DNA of 8,190 nt from NCBI GenBank assembly GCA_019090405.1, contig JAHRVZ010000043.1, positions 1 to 8,190 of the forward strand, read 5' to 3'. The stretch is from Paracoccaceae bacterium. GTDB taxonomy: Bacteria; Pseudomonadota; Alphaproteobacteria; Rhodobacterales; Rhodobacteraceae. Below are positions 1 to 5,786 of the stretch, piece by piece. Below the pieces are notes generated by a model. It ran no database searches and had not been told where the DNA came from. It saw nothing but the letters and a program-made list of their open reading frames with translations. Positions within the stretch are counted from its first letter, which is position 1. Each line of letters begins with the position of its first letter. The translations under genes and the position numbers were made by a program.

Positions 1-921
1 CATCAGTCAGCGGCATTCTATACGGATGGTTCGGCCCGTCCCGGCGTGGCGACTGCCACCCAGCATCAGGGCAAAGAGCTGTCCTATAACAACATCAACG
101 ACACCGATGCTGCGTTTGAACTGGTCAGCGAATTTGACCCGGCCAATGGTCCGGCCTGCGCCATCATCAAACATGCCAATCCCTGCGGTGTGGCCACGGG
201 CGCAACATTGCAAGAAGCCTATAATCGTGCATTCGATTGCGACCGCACGAGCGCCTTTGGCGGTATTATCGCATTGAACCAACCACTGGATGCAGCCACG
301 GCAGAACAGATCAGCGGAATATTCACCGAAGTTGTGATTGCTCCGGATGCAGATGCCGGAGCCAAAAAGGTTTTCGCCAAGAAAAAGAACCTGCGATTGC
401 TGACCACAGGAGGTCTTGCCGATCCACGGGCGGCGGCGCTGAGCTATCGACAGGTGTCCGGCGGCTTGCTTGTCCAGGACAAAGACGTCGGTCACATCAC
501 GCTGGATGATCTGAAAGTAGTCACCAAACGCGCCCCGACAGATGCCGAACTTGCGGATTTGATGTTTGCATGGACGGTCGCCAAACACGTCAAATCCAAC
601 GCGATTATATACGTCAAAAATGGTGCAACCGTAGGCGTTGGCGCTGGCCAGATGAGCCGGGTCGACAGTACGCGAATAGCCGCCCGAAAAGCTGACGATA
701 TGGCCGAAGCTATGGGCCTTGACGCGCCATTGACCCAAGGGTCGGTTGTGGCATCGGATGCGTTTTTTCCGTTTGCTGACGGATTGCTGACCGCCGCTGA
801 GGCAGGTGCCACGGCGCTGATCCAACCGGGTGGATCAATGCGTGACGATGAGGTGATTGCCGCAGCTGATAAGGCCGGGTTGGCGATGGTGTTCACCGGC
901 ATGCGGCATTTCAGACATTGA
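1..921 (+). CDS. purH: Bifunctional AICAR transformylase / IMP cyclohydrolase PurH, 3' part (5' end outside window)
   Basis: PurH carries out the last two steps of de novo purine synthesis in the cytoplasm: formylation of AICAR with 10-formyl-tetrahydrofolate, then ring closure to IMP. The frame is open from base 1 and gives 306 residues. The family is about 530 residues long, so roughly the first 220, which hold the cyclohydrolase domain, lie outside the window. What remains is the AICAR transformylase domain. It begins near the conserved RPGVATATQHQGKELSYNN stretch (bases about 37-93). The catalytic Lys-His pair sits in IIKHANPCGVA (bases 169-174), followed by DCDRTSAFGG. The C-terminus is the family's DDEVIAAAD...GMRHF signature. 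An internal GTG at 46 is not the start, because conserved sequence continues upstream of it. The stop overlaps the next gene's ATG (TGATG), which indicates translational coupling with lspA. No frameshift is seen. Confidence 0.97.
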   Translation, partial: HQSAAFYTDGSARPGVATATQHQGKELSYNNINDTDAAFELVSEFDPANGPACAIIKHANPCGVATGATLQEAYNRAFDCDRTSAFGGIIALNQPLDAATAEQISGIFTEVVIAPDADAGAKKVFAKKKNLRLLTTGGLADPRAAALSYRQVSGGLLVQDKDVGHITLDDLKVVTKRAPTDAELADLMFAWTVAKHVKSNAIIYVKNGATVGVGAGQMSRVDSTRIAARKADDMAEAMGLDAPLTQGSVVASDAFFPFADGLLTAAEAGATALIQPGGSMRDDEVIAAADKAGLAMVFTGMRHFRH

Positions 922-1406
922 TGACTATGCGCCCGCTTCTGGCAACTGGATTATGCGCTTTTCTGATTGATCAGATCAGCAAATATCTGGTTATCCACTG
1001 GCTGAACCTGTCGCAGGTGCGCGCAATTGATATTTTGCCGCCCTTGCTGAATTTTCGCTATGGCGAAAACAAGGGGATAAATTTTGGTCTGTTTAACGAT
1101 GGATCTGACCTCATGCGGTGGGTGTTGATTGGGTTTTCACTGATTGTGGTCATAGCTGTGTTCATCTGGATAAGCCGGACACAGTCTTCGCGTTTGATGC
1201 AAATCAGCGCTGGCCTGTTGATCGGCGGTGCTTTGGGGAATGTCGCTGACCGAATAATATATGGCTATGTAGTTGATTTCATTAACATGTCATGCTGTGG
1301 TATCAACAATCCTTTTGTTTTTAACATTGCTGATATTTTCATTTTTGTCGGAGCATTGAGCCTGATTTTGTTGGACCCAAAGGCCGGGGACAAAAAGGGC
1401 TCGTGA
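921..1406 (+). CDS. lspA: Lipoprotein signal peptidase (signal peptidase II) LspA
   Basis: LspA is an inner-membrane aspartyl peptidase (A8 family) that cuts the signal peptide of diacylglyceryl-prolipoproteins just before the lipidated Cys. At 161 residues from ATG 921 it has the normal family length. Four hydrophobic segments are visible (about residues 5-23, 65-84, 92-107 and 132-151). Family blocks are DQISK (D17, K21), ENKGINFGLF, GNVADR (catalytic D110) and FNIAD (catalytic D138), with VVDF between them. The start is ambiguous. ATG 921 overlaps the purH stop, ATG 927 is six bases downstream, and a TTG at 918 is less likely. I prefer 921 because of the coupling. The loop between the catalytic aspartates has a vicinal Cys pair (C125-C126). 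GC is low at the 3' end (22 of 60 bases at 1321-1380), as expected for Phe/Ile/Leu-rich membrane codons. The gene for one probable substrate lipoprotein follows. Confidence 0.95.
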   Translation: MTMRPLLATGLCAFLIDQISKYLVIHWLNLSQVRAIDILPPLLNFRYGENKGINFGLFNDGSDLMRWVLIGFSLIVVIAVFIWISRTQSSRLMQISAGLLIGGALGNVADRIIYGYVVDFINMSCCGINNPFVFNIADIFIFVGALSLILLDPKAGDKKGS

Positions 1407-1419
1407 CGTTACCAGAATA

Positions 1420-1436
1420 ATGCGTTAAAAGCGCAT
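1420..1436 (+). other. Small hairpin in the lspA-lipoprotein gap
   Basis: ATGCG (1420-1424) and CGCAT (1432-1436) can form a 5-bp stem with loop TTAAAAG. It lies about 20 bases before the ATG of the lipoprotein gene. No T-run follows, so it does not look like an intrinsic terminator. It could be an mRNA processing or translation-modulating structure, or chance. Confidence 0.25.
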
Positions 1437-1445
1437 GAAACAGGC

Positions 1446-1450
1446 AGGAG
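1446..1450 (+). promoter_or_regulatory. Ribosome binding site that fixes the lipoprotein start
   Basis: AGGAG at 1446-1450 lies 7 bases before ATG 1458 but only 1 base before the in-frame GTG 1452. The spacing supports ATG 1458 as the true start. Confidence 0.8.
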
Positions 1451-1457
1451 AGTGGCC

Positions 1458-1979
1458 ATGCGGATAACGCTGGGTGCCATCATATTAGGTTCAATAGTTG
1501 TTGTTGGCGGGTGCTCTAACAAGGGTTTGAAACAGCTGTACGCCACGGGCACTGGTCCCGAGGAATTCTCGGTTCTGCCGGTCAAGCCGTTGACCGAACC
1601 CGCAAACTATACAACTTTGCCGACGCCAACGCCGGGTGGCACCAATCTTGTTGATGTAGATCCAAGATCGGATGCGATTATCGCTTTGGGTGGGCGCGCG
1701 GGTGGTCAGAATGCTCAGAGCATAGCAAATCAGGATATTGCGCTGGTAAATCAGGCTGGTCGTTATGGCGTGCCGTCTAACACGCGCGAAGAACTGGCCC
1801 AAAGCGACGCAGAGTTCCGCCAACGTAAGTCCAAGGCCTTTTTGTCAAGGCTTAAGCTGGGTCGTTATGACCACTATAACGCAGCATACGAAGATCAATC
1901 TCTGGATGCCTATACCGAGACTCAGCGATTCCGGAGCGGTGGTGCGCTTACTCCATCTTCGCCGCCTGCCAGTAGATAA
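1458..1979 (+). CDS. Outer-envelope lipoprotein of the DUF3035 / BamF-like family
   Basis: The product is a 173-residue predicted lipoprotein. The N-terminus MRITLGAIILGSIVVVGGC is a short type II signal peptide ending in lipobox VGGC, so the mature protein would begin at C19. Ser at +2 lacks the inner-membrane retention Asp of the E. coli rule, so the outer membrane is the likely location. After the lipobox comes a proline-rich block with the pattern PEEFSV..VKPL..P......LP.P.PGG.NLVD (about residues 34-66). From memory this matches alphaproteobacterial DUF3035 proteins, which include the Caulobacter BAM-complex lipoprotein BamF. The assignment as a beta-barrel-assembly accessory is therefore inferred, not proven. 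The middle is Gln/Asn/Ala-rich. The C-terminal half is charged, with conserved-looking ELAQSDAEFRQRK, and it ends in a Ser/Pro-rich tail. The gene sits 51 bases after lspA, whose product would process it, and upstream of two M16 peptidase genes. Start ATG 1458 is chosen over GTG 1452 by RBS spacing. Confidence 0.75.
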   Translation: MRITLGAIILGSIVVVGGCSNKGLKQLYATGTGPEEFSVLPVKPLTEPANYTTLPTPTPGGTNLVDVDPRSDAIIALGGRAGGQNAQSIANQDIALVNQAGRYGVPSNTREELAQSDAEFRQRKSKAFLSRLKLGRYDHYNAAYEDQSLDAYTETQRFRSGGALTPSSPPASR

Positions 1980-1990
1980 TCTGTCGGCGG
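1962..1990 (+). other. GC-rich hairpin spanning the lipoprotein stop codon
   Basis: CCGCC (1962-1966) pairs with GGCGG (1986-1990). G1968-C1985 and CAG (1970-1972) with CTG (1981-1983) extend it, giving nine pairs with one bulge, one mismatch and loop TAGATAAT, which contains the TAA stop. No U-tract follows, so it is at best a weak terminator. It may stabilise the upstream mRNA 3' end or separate expression of the M16 genes from lspA. Confidence 0.3.
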
Positions 1991-2073
1991 ATTGCTGACT
2001 AAATTGCTCACATTTACGCTATCTGTTCTTGATACCTGATATTCACAACACAGGTTAAGCGGGATTTTAGCAG

Positions 2074-2080
2074 AGAGGAA
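2074..2080 (+). promoter_or_regulatory. Ribosome binding site of the first M16 gene
   Basis: AGAGGAA at 2074-2080 precedes ATG 2086 with normal spacing and supports that start. The rest of the 106-base gap (1980-2085) holds no convincing promoter. TTGATA at 2029-2034 is a possible -35 element, but no good -10 element lies at the right distance. Confidence 0.65.
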
Positions 2081-2085
2081 ATCTG

Positions 2086-3429
2086 ATGCTGCGAAGACTT
2101 GCTTTGGCAGGCGCAATGGCCGCCGCGGCCTGGCCGACATTTGCCGATGGTGTTGACGAGGCTGTCACCACATTTGAGCTAAGCAATGGGATGCAGGTGG
2201 TCGTGGTAGAAGATCACCGCGCACCGGTGCTGCAACATATGGTCTGGTACAAAGCCGGATCAGCGGACGAACCGTTGGGTGAATCCGGTGTCGCACATTT
2301 TCTGGAGCATCTGTTGTTCAAAGCCACCGATACGCTGGAATCGGGCGAACTGTCAGCGACGGTGGCCGCAAACGGGGGCCGCGACAACGCCTTTACCAGC
2401 TATGACTACACCGGATATTTTCAGCGCGTCGCTGCGGATCGGTTGGAACTGATGATGCAGATGGAAGCAGACCGGATGCTTAACATTCGCCTGACCGAAC
2501 GCGACATCGAAACCGAACGCGATGTTATTCTGGAAGAACGCAACCAGCGGGTCGAAAACAACCCGAGCGCCTTGTTCAGCGAACAAAAAAGCGCGGCGCA
2601 ATATCTGAACCATCGGTATGGCGTACCTGTCATTGGCTGGCGGCATGAAATGGAATCACTGAATATGGACGACGCGATGTCGTTCTACGGTACATATTAC
2701 GCGCCAAATAACGCCGTTCTGGTGGTGTCCGGTGATGTTGATCCAGACGAAGTCCATCGTTTGGCAGAACAGTATTACGGGGTAATCCCGGCCAATCCGG
2801 ACCTGCCGGAACGCATTCGTACACAGGAACCGCCACAGACGGCAGCGCGGCGCCTGACATTCAAAGATGCGCGGGTGGCGCAGCCCTATGTCAGCCGGTC
2901 CTACCTTGCACCCGAACGCGACAGCGGCGCACAGCAAAAGGCTGCGGCCTTGACTGTTCTTGCCGAGATTTTGGGAGGCGGCACGACGTCGTTCATGGCT
3001 GAACGGATGCAATTTGATGATCCGGTGGCGGTCTATACCGCGGCATATTACAGCGGCACATCGCTTGACGACACAACTTTCAGCGTGATCGCCGTGCCCA
3101 GCGAAGGCGTGTCCCTGACCGAAGTCGAGGCCGCAATGGACGAAACACTGGCCGCGTTTATTGAAACGGGTGTCGACGAAGAACAACTTGACCGGATCAA
3201 AATGCAATTGCGCGCCTCGCAAATCTATGCGCGCGACAATGTGGACGGGATCGCCAATCGCTATGGTCGCGCACTCACGTCTGGCTTGACGATCGAGGAC
3301 GTGCAGGCATGGCCAGATGTTTTGCAGGCGGTGACAGGCGACGACATTATCGCTGTCGCGCGCGAAGTGCTGCAGCCCGAGACTTCGGTGACGGGTTGGT
3401 TAATGCGTGATGATGAGGTGACCCAATGA
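2086..3429 (+). CDS. Periplasmic M16 zinc peptidase, catalytic subunit (PqqL/mitochondrial-processing-peptidase-beta type)
   Basis: The product is a 447-residue M16 (inverzincin) metallopeptidase. These enzymes close like a clam shell around peptides or unfolded protein segments. Residues 1-20 form a signal peptide with a PTFA cleavage context, so it should act in the periplasm. The inverted zinc motif is HFLEH: H71 and H75 bind zinc and E74 is the catalytic base. The third ligand is most likely E151 in VILEERNQR, matching the family spacing HxxEH-x75-E. Other family blocks are GxxHFLEHLLF, NAFTSYDYTGYF (residues 101-112) and YYAPNNAVLVVSGDV before the second half-domain. The C-terminal half has LGGGTTSFMAERM but lacks the Arg...Tyr substrate-clamp motif that the next gene carries. 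The stop overlaps the next start (ATGA), so the two are translationally coupled, as in two-subunit M16B enzymes. The substrate is unknown. Similar genes are often labelled zinc protease or pitrilysin. Confidence 0.93.
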   Translation: MLRRLALAGAMAAAAWPTFADGVDEAVTTFELSNGMQVVVVEDHRAPVLQHMVWYKAGSADEPLGESGVAHFLEHLLFKATDTLESGELSATVAANGGRDNAFTSYDYTGYFQRVAADRLELMMQMEADRMLNIRLTERDIETERDVILEERNQRVENNPSALFSEQKSAAQYLNHRYGVPVIGWRHEMESLNMDDAMSFYGTYYAPNNAVLVVSGDVDPDEVHRLAEQYYGVIPANPDLPERIRTQEPPQTAARRLTFKDARVAQPYVSRSYLAPERDSGAQQKAAALTVLAEILGGGTTSFMAERMQFDDPVAVYTAAYYSGTSLDDTTFSVIAVPSEGVSLTEVEAAMDETLAAFIETGVDEEQLDRIKMQLRASQIYARDNVDGIANRYGRALTSGLTIEDVQAWPDVLQAVTGDDIIAVAREVLQPETSVTGWLMRDDEVTQ

Positions 3430-4736
3430 GAATTGTTGCAAGCATTCTGACGTTTCTGGCGCTAAGCGTTCCAGCCGCCGCCAAAGTAGACATCCAAGAG
3501 GTCGTTACCCCCTCGGGCATCACCGTTTGGCTGGTCGAGGATCATTCGATTCCCTTCACCGCGCTTGAGCTAAGTTTTCGCGGTGGCACTTCGCTGGATG
3601 CGCCCGGAAAACGGGGCGCGATCTATCTGATGTCGGGGCTCATTGAAGAGGGCGCTGCGGATCTGGATGCGCGGGCATATGCGCGCGAACTAGAAGCCCT
3701 TGCCGCGTCGTTCAGCTATGATGCGCATGATGATGCAGTGTCGATCTCGGCGCAATTTCTAAGCGAAAACCGGGACGAGGCGATGGCGTTGTTGTATGAT
3801 ACGTTGCACAAGCCTCGGTTTGACCAAGCCGCGATTGACCGGGTTCGGGCGCAAATTTTGTCGAGTCTGCATTCAGACGCCAAAGACCCAAACAAGATTG
3901 CTGGCGCTGCATTTTCCGACGCTGCATTTAAAGATCACCCCTATGCAACAGATGGCGAAGGCTCGATCGAAACAGTCAGCGCCTTGACTCGCGACGATAT
4001 TCTGGATGCGTATCAAGCAGTGTTTGCGCGTGACCGTCTTTTTGTTGGCGCGGTCGGGGACATCACGCCTGACGAAATCTCGGCTTTGGTCGAGGATTTG
4101 CTGGCCGATCTTCCCGAAACCGGTGCAAAGATGCCAAAGCCAACAGATGTGTTGTTGCAGGGTGGTGTGCAGATCATCGACTTTGACACACCGCAATCGG
4201 TCGCTGTGTTCGGGCAGACCGGAATCGATCAGGACGATGATGATTTCTTTGCGGCCTATATCCTTAATCAGGTTCTGGGTGGTGGTTCCTTTGAAAGCCG
4301 CCTGATGAAAGAAGTGCGCGAAAAGCGCGGTCTGACATACGGAGTTGGTTCCTATCTGGCGTCCAAGGATTTTGCGTCTTTGTATATGGGCAGCGTGGCC
4401 TCGGCCAATGATCGTATTGCCGAAGCGATATCGGTTATTCAGGACGAATGGGCACGCATCCAAACCGATGGCGTGACACAGGAAGAACTGGACAATGCCA
4501 AGACCTTTCTGACGGGCGCCTATCCGCTGCGGTTTGACGGCAATTCACGGATTGCGGGCATATTGGTTGGGATGCAGATGATGGGTTTGCCCATCGACTA
4601 TATCGCAACCCGTAATGACAAGGTGAATGCGGTAACACTGGAAGATGCCAATCGGGTTGCGGCGGAATTGTATGATCCTGACGGTTTGCAGTTTGTTGTC
4701 GTGGGCAAGCCTGAGGGGCTGATGGCGACGGAGTAA
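3426..4736 (+). CDS. Periplasmic M16-family partner subunit without zinc site
   Basis: The product is a 436-residue M16-like protein with a signal peptide (residues 1-19, cleavage after VPAAA). The zinc motif is lost. The aligned segment reads GAIYLMSG, so the two His and the catalytic Glu become Y67, S70 and G71. The third-ligand region is QILSSLHSD, with Ser where the partner has E151. The inactive-subunit blocks remain: LEEG-like LIEEGAADLDA, KHPYATDGEG-like DHPYATDGEGS, and VGAVGDI. The C-terminal half keeps LGGGSFESRLMKEVREKRGLTYGVGS, which supplies the Arg and Tyr (R301, Y305) that grip the substrate carboxylate side in M16B enzymes. This pattern fits the non-catalytic, substrate-gripping half of an alpha-beta heterodimer with the upstream gene, by analogy with mitochondrial processing peptidase and bacterial paired M16B proteins. 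The 4-base overlap supports equal expression. It lies at the end of the plus-strand block. Confidence 0.92.
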   Translation: MRIVASILTFLALSVPAAAKVDIQEVVTPSGITVWLVEDHSIPFTALELSFRGGTSLDAPGKRGAIYLMSGLIEEGAADLDARAYARELEALAASFSYDAHDDAVSISAQFLSENRDEAMALLYDTLHKPRFDQAAIDRVRAQILSSLHSDAKDPNKIAGAAFSDAAFKDHPYATDGEGSIETVSALTRDDILDAYQAVFARDRLFVGAVGDITPDEISALVEDLLADLPETGAKMPKPTDVLLQGGVQIIDFDTPQSVAVFGQTGIDQDDDDFFAAYILNQVLGGGSFESRLMKEVREKRGLTYGVGSYLASKDFASLYMGSVASANDRIAEAISVIQDEWARIQTDGVTQEELDNAKTFLTGAYPLRFDGNSRIAGILVGMQMMGLPIDYIATRNDKVNAVTLEDANRVAAELYDPDGLQFVVVGKPEGLMATE

Positions 4737-4737
4737 A

Positions 4738-4791
4738 CGGGCTTGGATGTTCCCCCAAGCGCCCAGCCTCTTTGTGTGATCTAACAGCCCG
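4738..4791 (+). terminator. Candidate terminator structure after the M16 pair
   Basis: Two mutually exclusive stems are possible. GCTTGG (4741-4746) can pair with CCAAGC (4755-4760) around an 8-base loop. Alternatively CGGGCT (4738-4743) can pair with AGCCCG (4786-4791), with TTGTT beyond. The location between convergent genes suits a terminator, but neither stem has a proper U-tract. Confidence 0.35.
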
Positions 4792-4836
4792 TTGTTCACG
4801 CAGTCAGCTATCGTATAACGCGGTACGTCATTTTGC

Positions 4837-5577
4837 TTACAGCGTACCACGGCATTTCGGATAGCGAGAACAGCCGGAAAAGGTTTGACCTGTCTTGCGA
4901 TTGGTTCTCTCGATCATTGTAGACCCGCAGCGAGGGCATTTCGTGACGTCGGCTTCCTTTCTAGCGATCTTTTTGCGGACATGTTGAACATGTTCACGCC
5001 GTGTTTCCTTATTTGCTTCTAAGGCGCGGCTGCGTAGTTTATGGGCAAAGTTGCGCACCTCATTTTCCGTGAACTGAACGATTCGCCGTGAAGTGATGTA
5101 GCTTAAAAGGTCTTCTTTGCTCCAAAAAACGTCAGGTGGCATTTCGGTTTTCGGTTTTGCTGAACCAACGAAAGCAACGAGATTTTCCAGTTGATTCAGC
5201 CTTATGCTAAGTAGCTCTTGAACCACTTTTACGTGATGGTAGTTCTGGCGCAGGGGGTTCTGAAACTGTGTTTTGTGGCGGCCTATGACTTGCGTCCAAC
5301 GCGCTTGGGTTTTCCCACCGAAAATCCATCCAGACATGTTCTTGGTCTCGATCACGAAGATGCCATAACGAGATAAGACGATATGATCGACCTGAGTAGT
5401 GCCTTGAGCGGTTGGCAAAGTAAGGTCTTCTAGAAGGATGTAGTCTTGCTCATCTAGTTTTCTGCTGAGCATCGAATTGATACGTCGTTCGCCTGCTGCA
5501 CCGATTACCGTGGGTGAGTTAAGATAAAAGTAAAGAAACGCAATGCCGAGCGCGAACAAAATCAAAAGTAATTCCAA
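4837..5577 (-). CDS. Membrane-anchored NERD-domain (nuclease-related) protein with C-terminal topoisomerase-type zinc finger
   Basis: The product has 246 residues. Residues 1-20 are a hydrophobic helix (LLLILFALGIAFLYFYL), so the protein is probably anchored in the inner membrane. Residues about 26-140 are a NERD domain, a distant PD-(D/E)xK nuclease relative. GE (E30), QVDHIVLSRYGIFVIETKN (D64, E77, K79) and the downstream W...FQNPLRQN block are all present, so the putative metal-binding triad looks complete. Residues about 180-210 are highly basic. Residues 214-242 hold one zinc finger of the kind found at the C-terminus of topoisomerase I (CPRCG...GCSRYPKC; C214, C217, C236, C242). This suggests DNA binding, but no substrate is established for the family. 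The start is TTG 5577. No ATG exists before M36, which would delete the membrane helix, and a purine-rich AAAGAGA lies upstream. Composition is AT-richer than flanking peptidase and dehydrogenase genes. The gene is convergent with the M16 pair and has no functional link to its neighbours. Confidence 0.85.
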   Translation of the reverse strand: MELLLILFALGIAFLYFYLNSPTVIGAAGERRINSMLSRKLDEQDYILLEDLTLPTAQGTTQVDHIVLSRYGIFVIETKNMSGWIFGGKTQARWTQVIGRHKTQFQNPLRQNYHHVKVVQELLSIRLNQLENLVAFVGSAKPKTEMPPDVFWSKEDLLSYITSRRIVQFTENEVRNFAHKLRSRALEANKETRREHVQHVRKKIARKEADVTKCPRCGSTMIERTNRKTGQTFSGCSRYPKCRGTL

Positions 5578-5615
5578 GGCTGTTCTCTTTTTCAGCTAGT
5601 GCCCAATTTATCTGA

Positions 5616-5644
5616 ACAATAAGCTAATTGAGGCATTGGATCAA
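5616..5644 (-). promoter_or_regulatory. Candidate sigma-70-type promoter for the NERD gene
   Basis: On the minus strand TTGATC (5644-5639) and TATTGT (5621-5616) are separated by exactly 17 bases. Each matches four of six consensus positions. Transcription would start about 30 bases before the TTG start at 5577. This would let the gene be expressed separately from the dehydrogenase gene 209 bases upstream. Confidence 0.35.
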
Positions 5645-5656
5645 AGCGAGGAGACA

Positions 5657-5737
5657 ATGATGCCGGCGGAAAGGCTGCTAAGGCCCGTTTGCGCCAATTC
5701 AAAGAGATTCGGTGAAAGTCGGGAAAGTCCTGCATAG
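5657..5737 (+). CDS. Possible short ORF (26 codons), unknown
   Basis: In the spacer between the NERD and dehydrogenase genes, the plus strand reads AGCGAGGAG ACA followed by two tandem ATG codons (5657 and 5660). This is a near-ideal Shine-Dalgarno arrangement. The ORF encodes 26 residues beginning MMPAERLLRPVCANSKRFGE and ends at TAG 5735-5737. The peptide is basic, with no hydrophobic helix and no recognised motif. No good plus-strand promoter is seen, and the ORF runs antisense to any read-through transcript from the dehydrogenase gene. Chance is a realistic explanation. Confidence 0.18.
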   Translation: MMPAERLLRPVCANSKRFGESRESPA

Positions 5738-5786
5738 TAAACCGCGCCTCCAAAACAATTGGTCACGCAACTAACACATCCGCAGA

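Larger units (their letters stand above)
5578..5786. other. Spacer between NERD and dehydrogenase genes
   Basis: The 209-base spacer holds the candidate NERD promoter (5616-5644), a possible short ORF (5657-5737) and a small direct repeat of GAAAGTC (5714-5720 and 5723-5729). No U-tract terminator for the dehydrogenase gene is visible on the minus strand. No tRNA-like or riboswitch-like fold was recognised. Confidence 0.5.

Noticed and set aside
46..57. GTG 46 as a start for purH
   Set aside because: Conserved PurH sequence continues in frame back to base 1, so the gene simply runs off the window edge.
7..825. Long minus-strand ORF opposite purH (272 codons)
   Set aside because: It is antisense to strongly conserved PurH sequence, and its product has no recognisable domain or plausible composition. 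It is a shadow ORF.
1321..1380. Low GC at the lspA 3' end as a sign of transfer
   Set aside because: The bases encode a hydrophobic membrane helix rich in Phe, Ile and Leu, which explains the low GC. The gene context is that expected for the lineage.
1452..1457. GTG 1452 as start of the lipoprotein gene
   Set aside because: It is one base from the Shine-Dalgarno AGGAG. ATG 1458 has proper spacing and gives a normal signal peptide.
2029..2058. Promoter for the M16 pair with -35 TTGATA
   Set aside because: No acceptable -10 hexamer lies 16-18 bases downstream. It is noted only as a weak possibility.
2656..3222. Minus-strand ORF opposite the first M16 gene (and a similar one at 3873-4463 opposite the second)
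   Set aside because: They lie wholly within genes with clear motifs and are rich in His, Cys and Arg, as expected of antisense translation.
5714..5729. GAAAGTC-GG-GAAAGTC direct repeat
   Set aside because: Two 7-base copies are too short and isolated to indicate a repeat element, an iteron or a CRISPR.
5657..5762. Spacer sequence as a degraded transposase or attachment site
   Set aside because: No terminal inverted repeats, target duplication or recognisable transposase peptide was found in any frame. The CAATTG-containing ends (CCAATT near 5695, CAATTGG near 5757) are short and probably chance.
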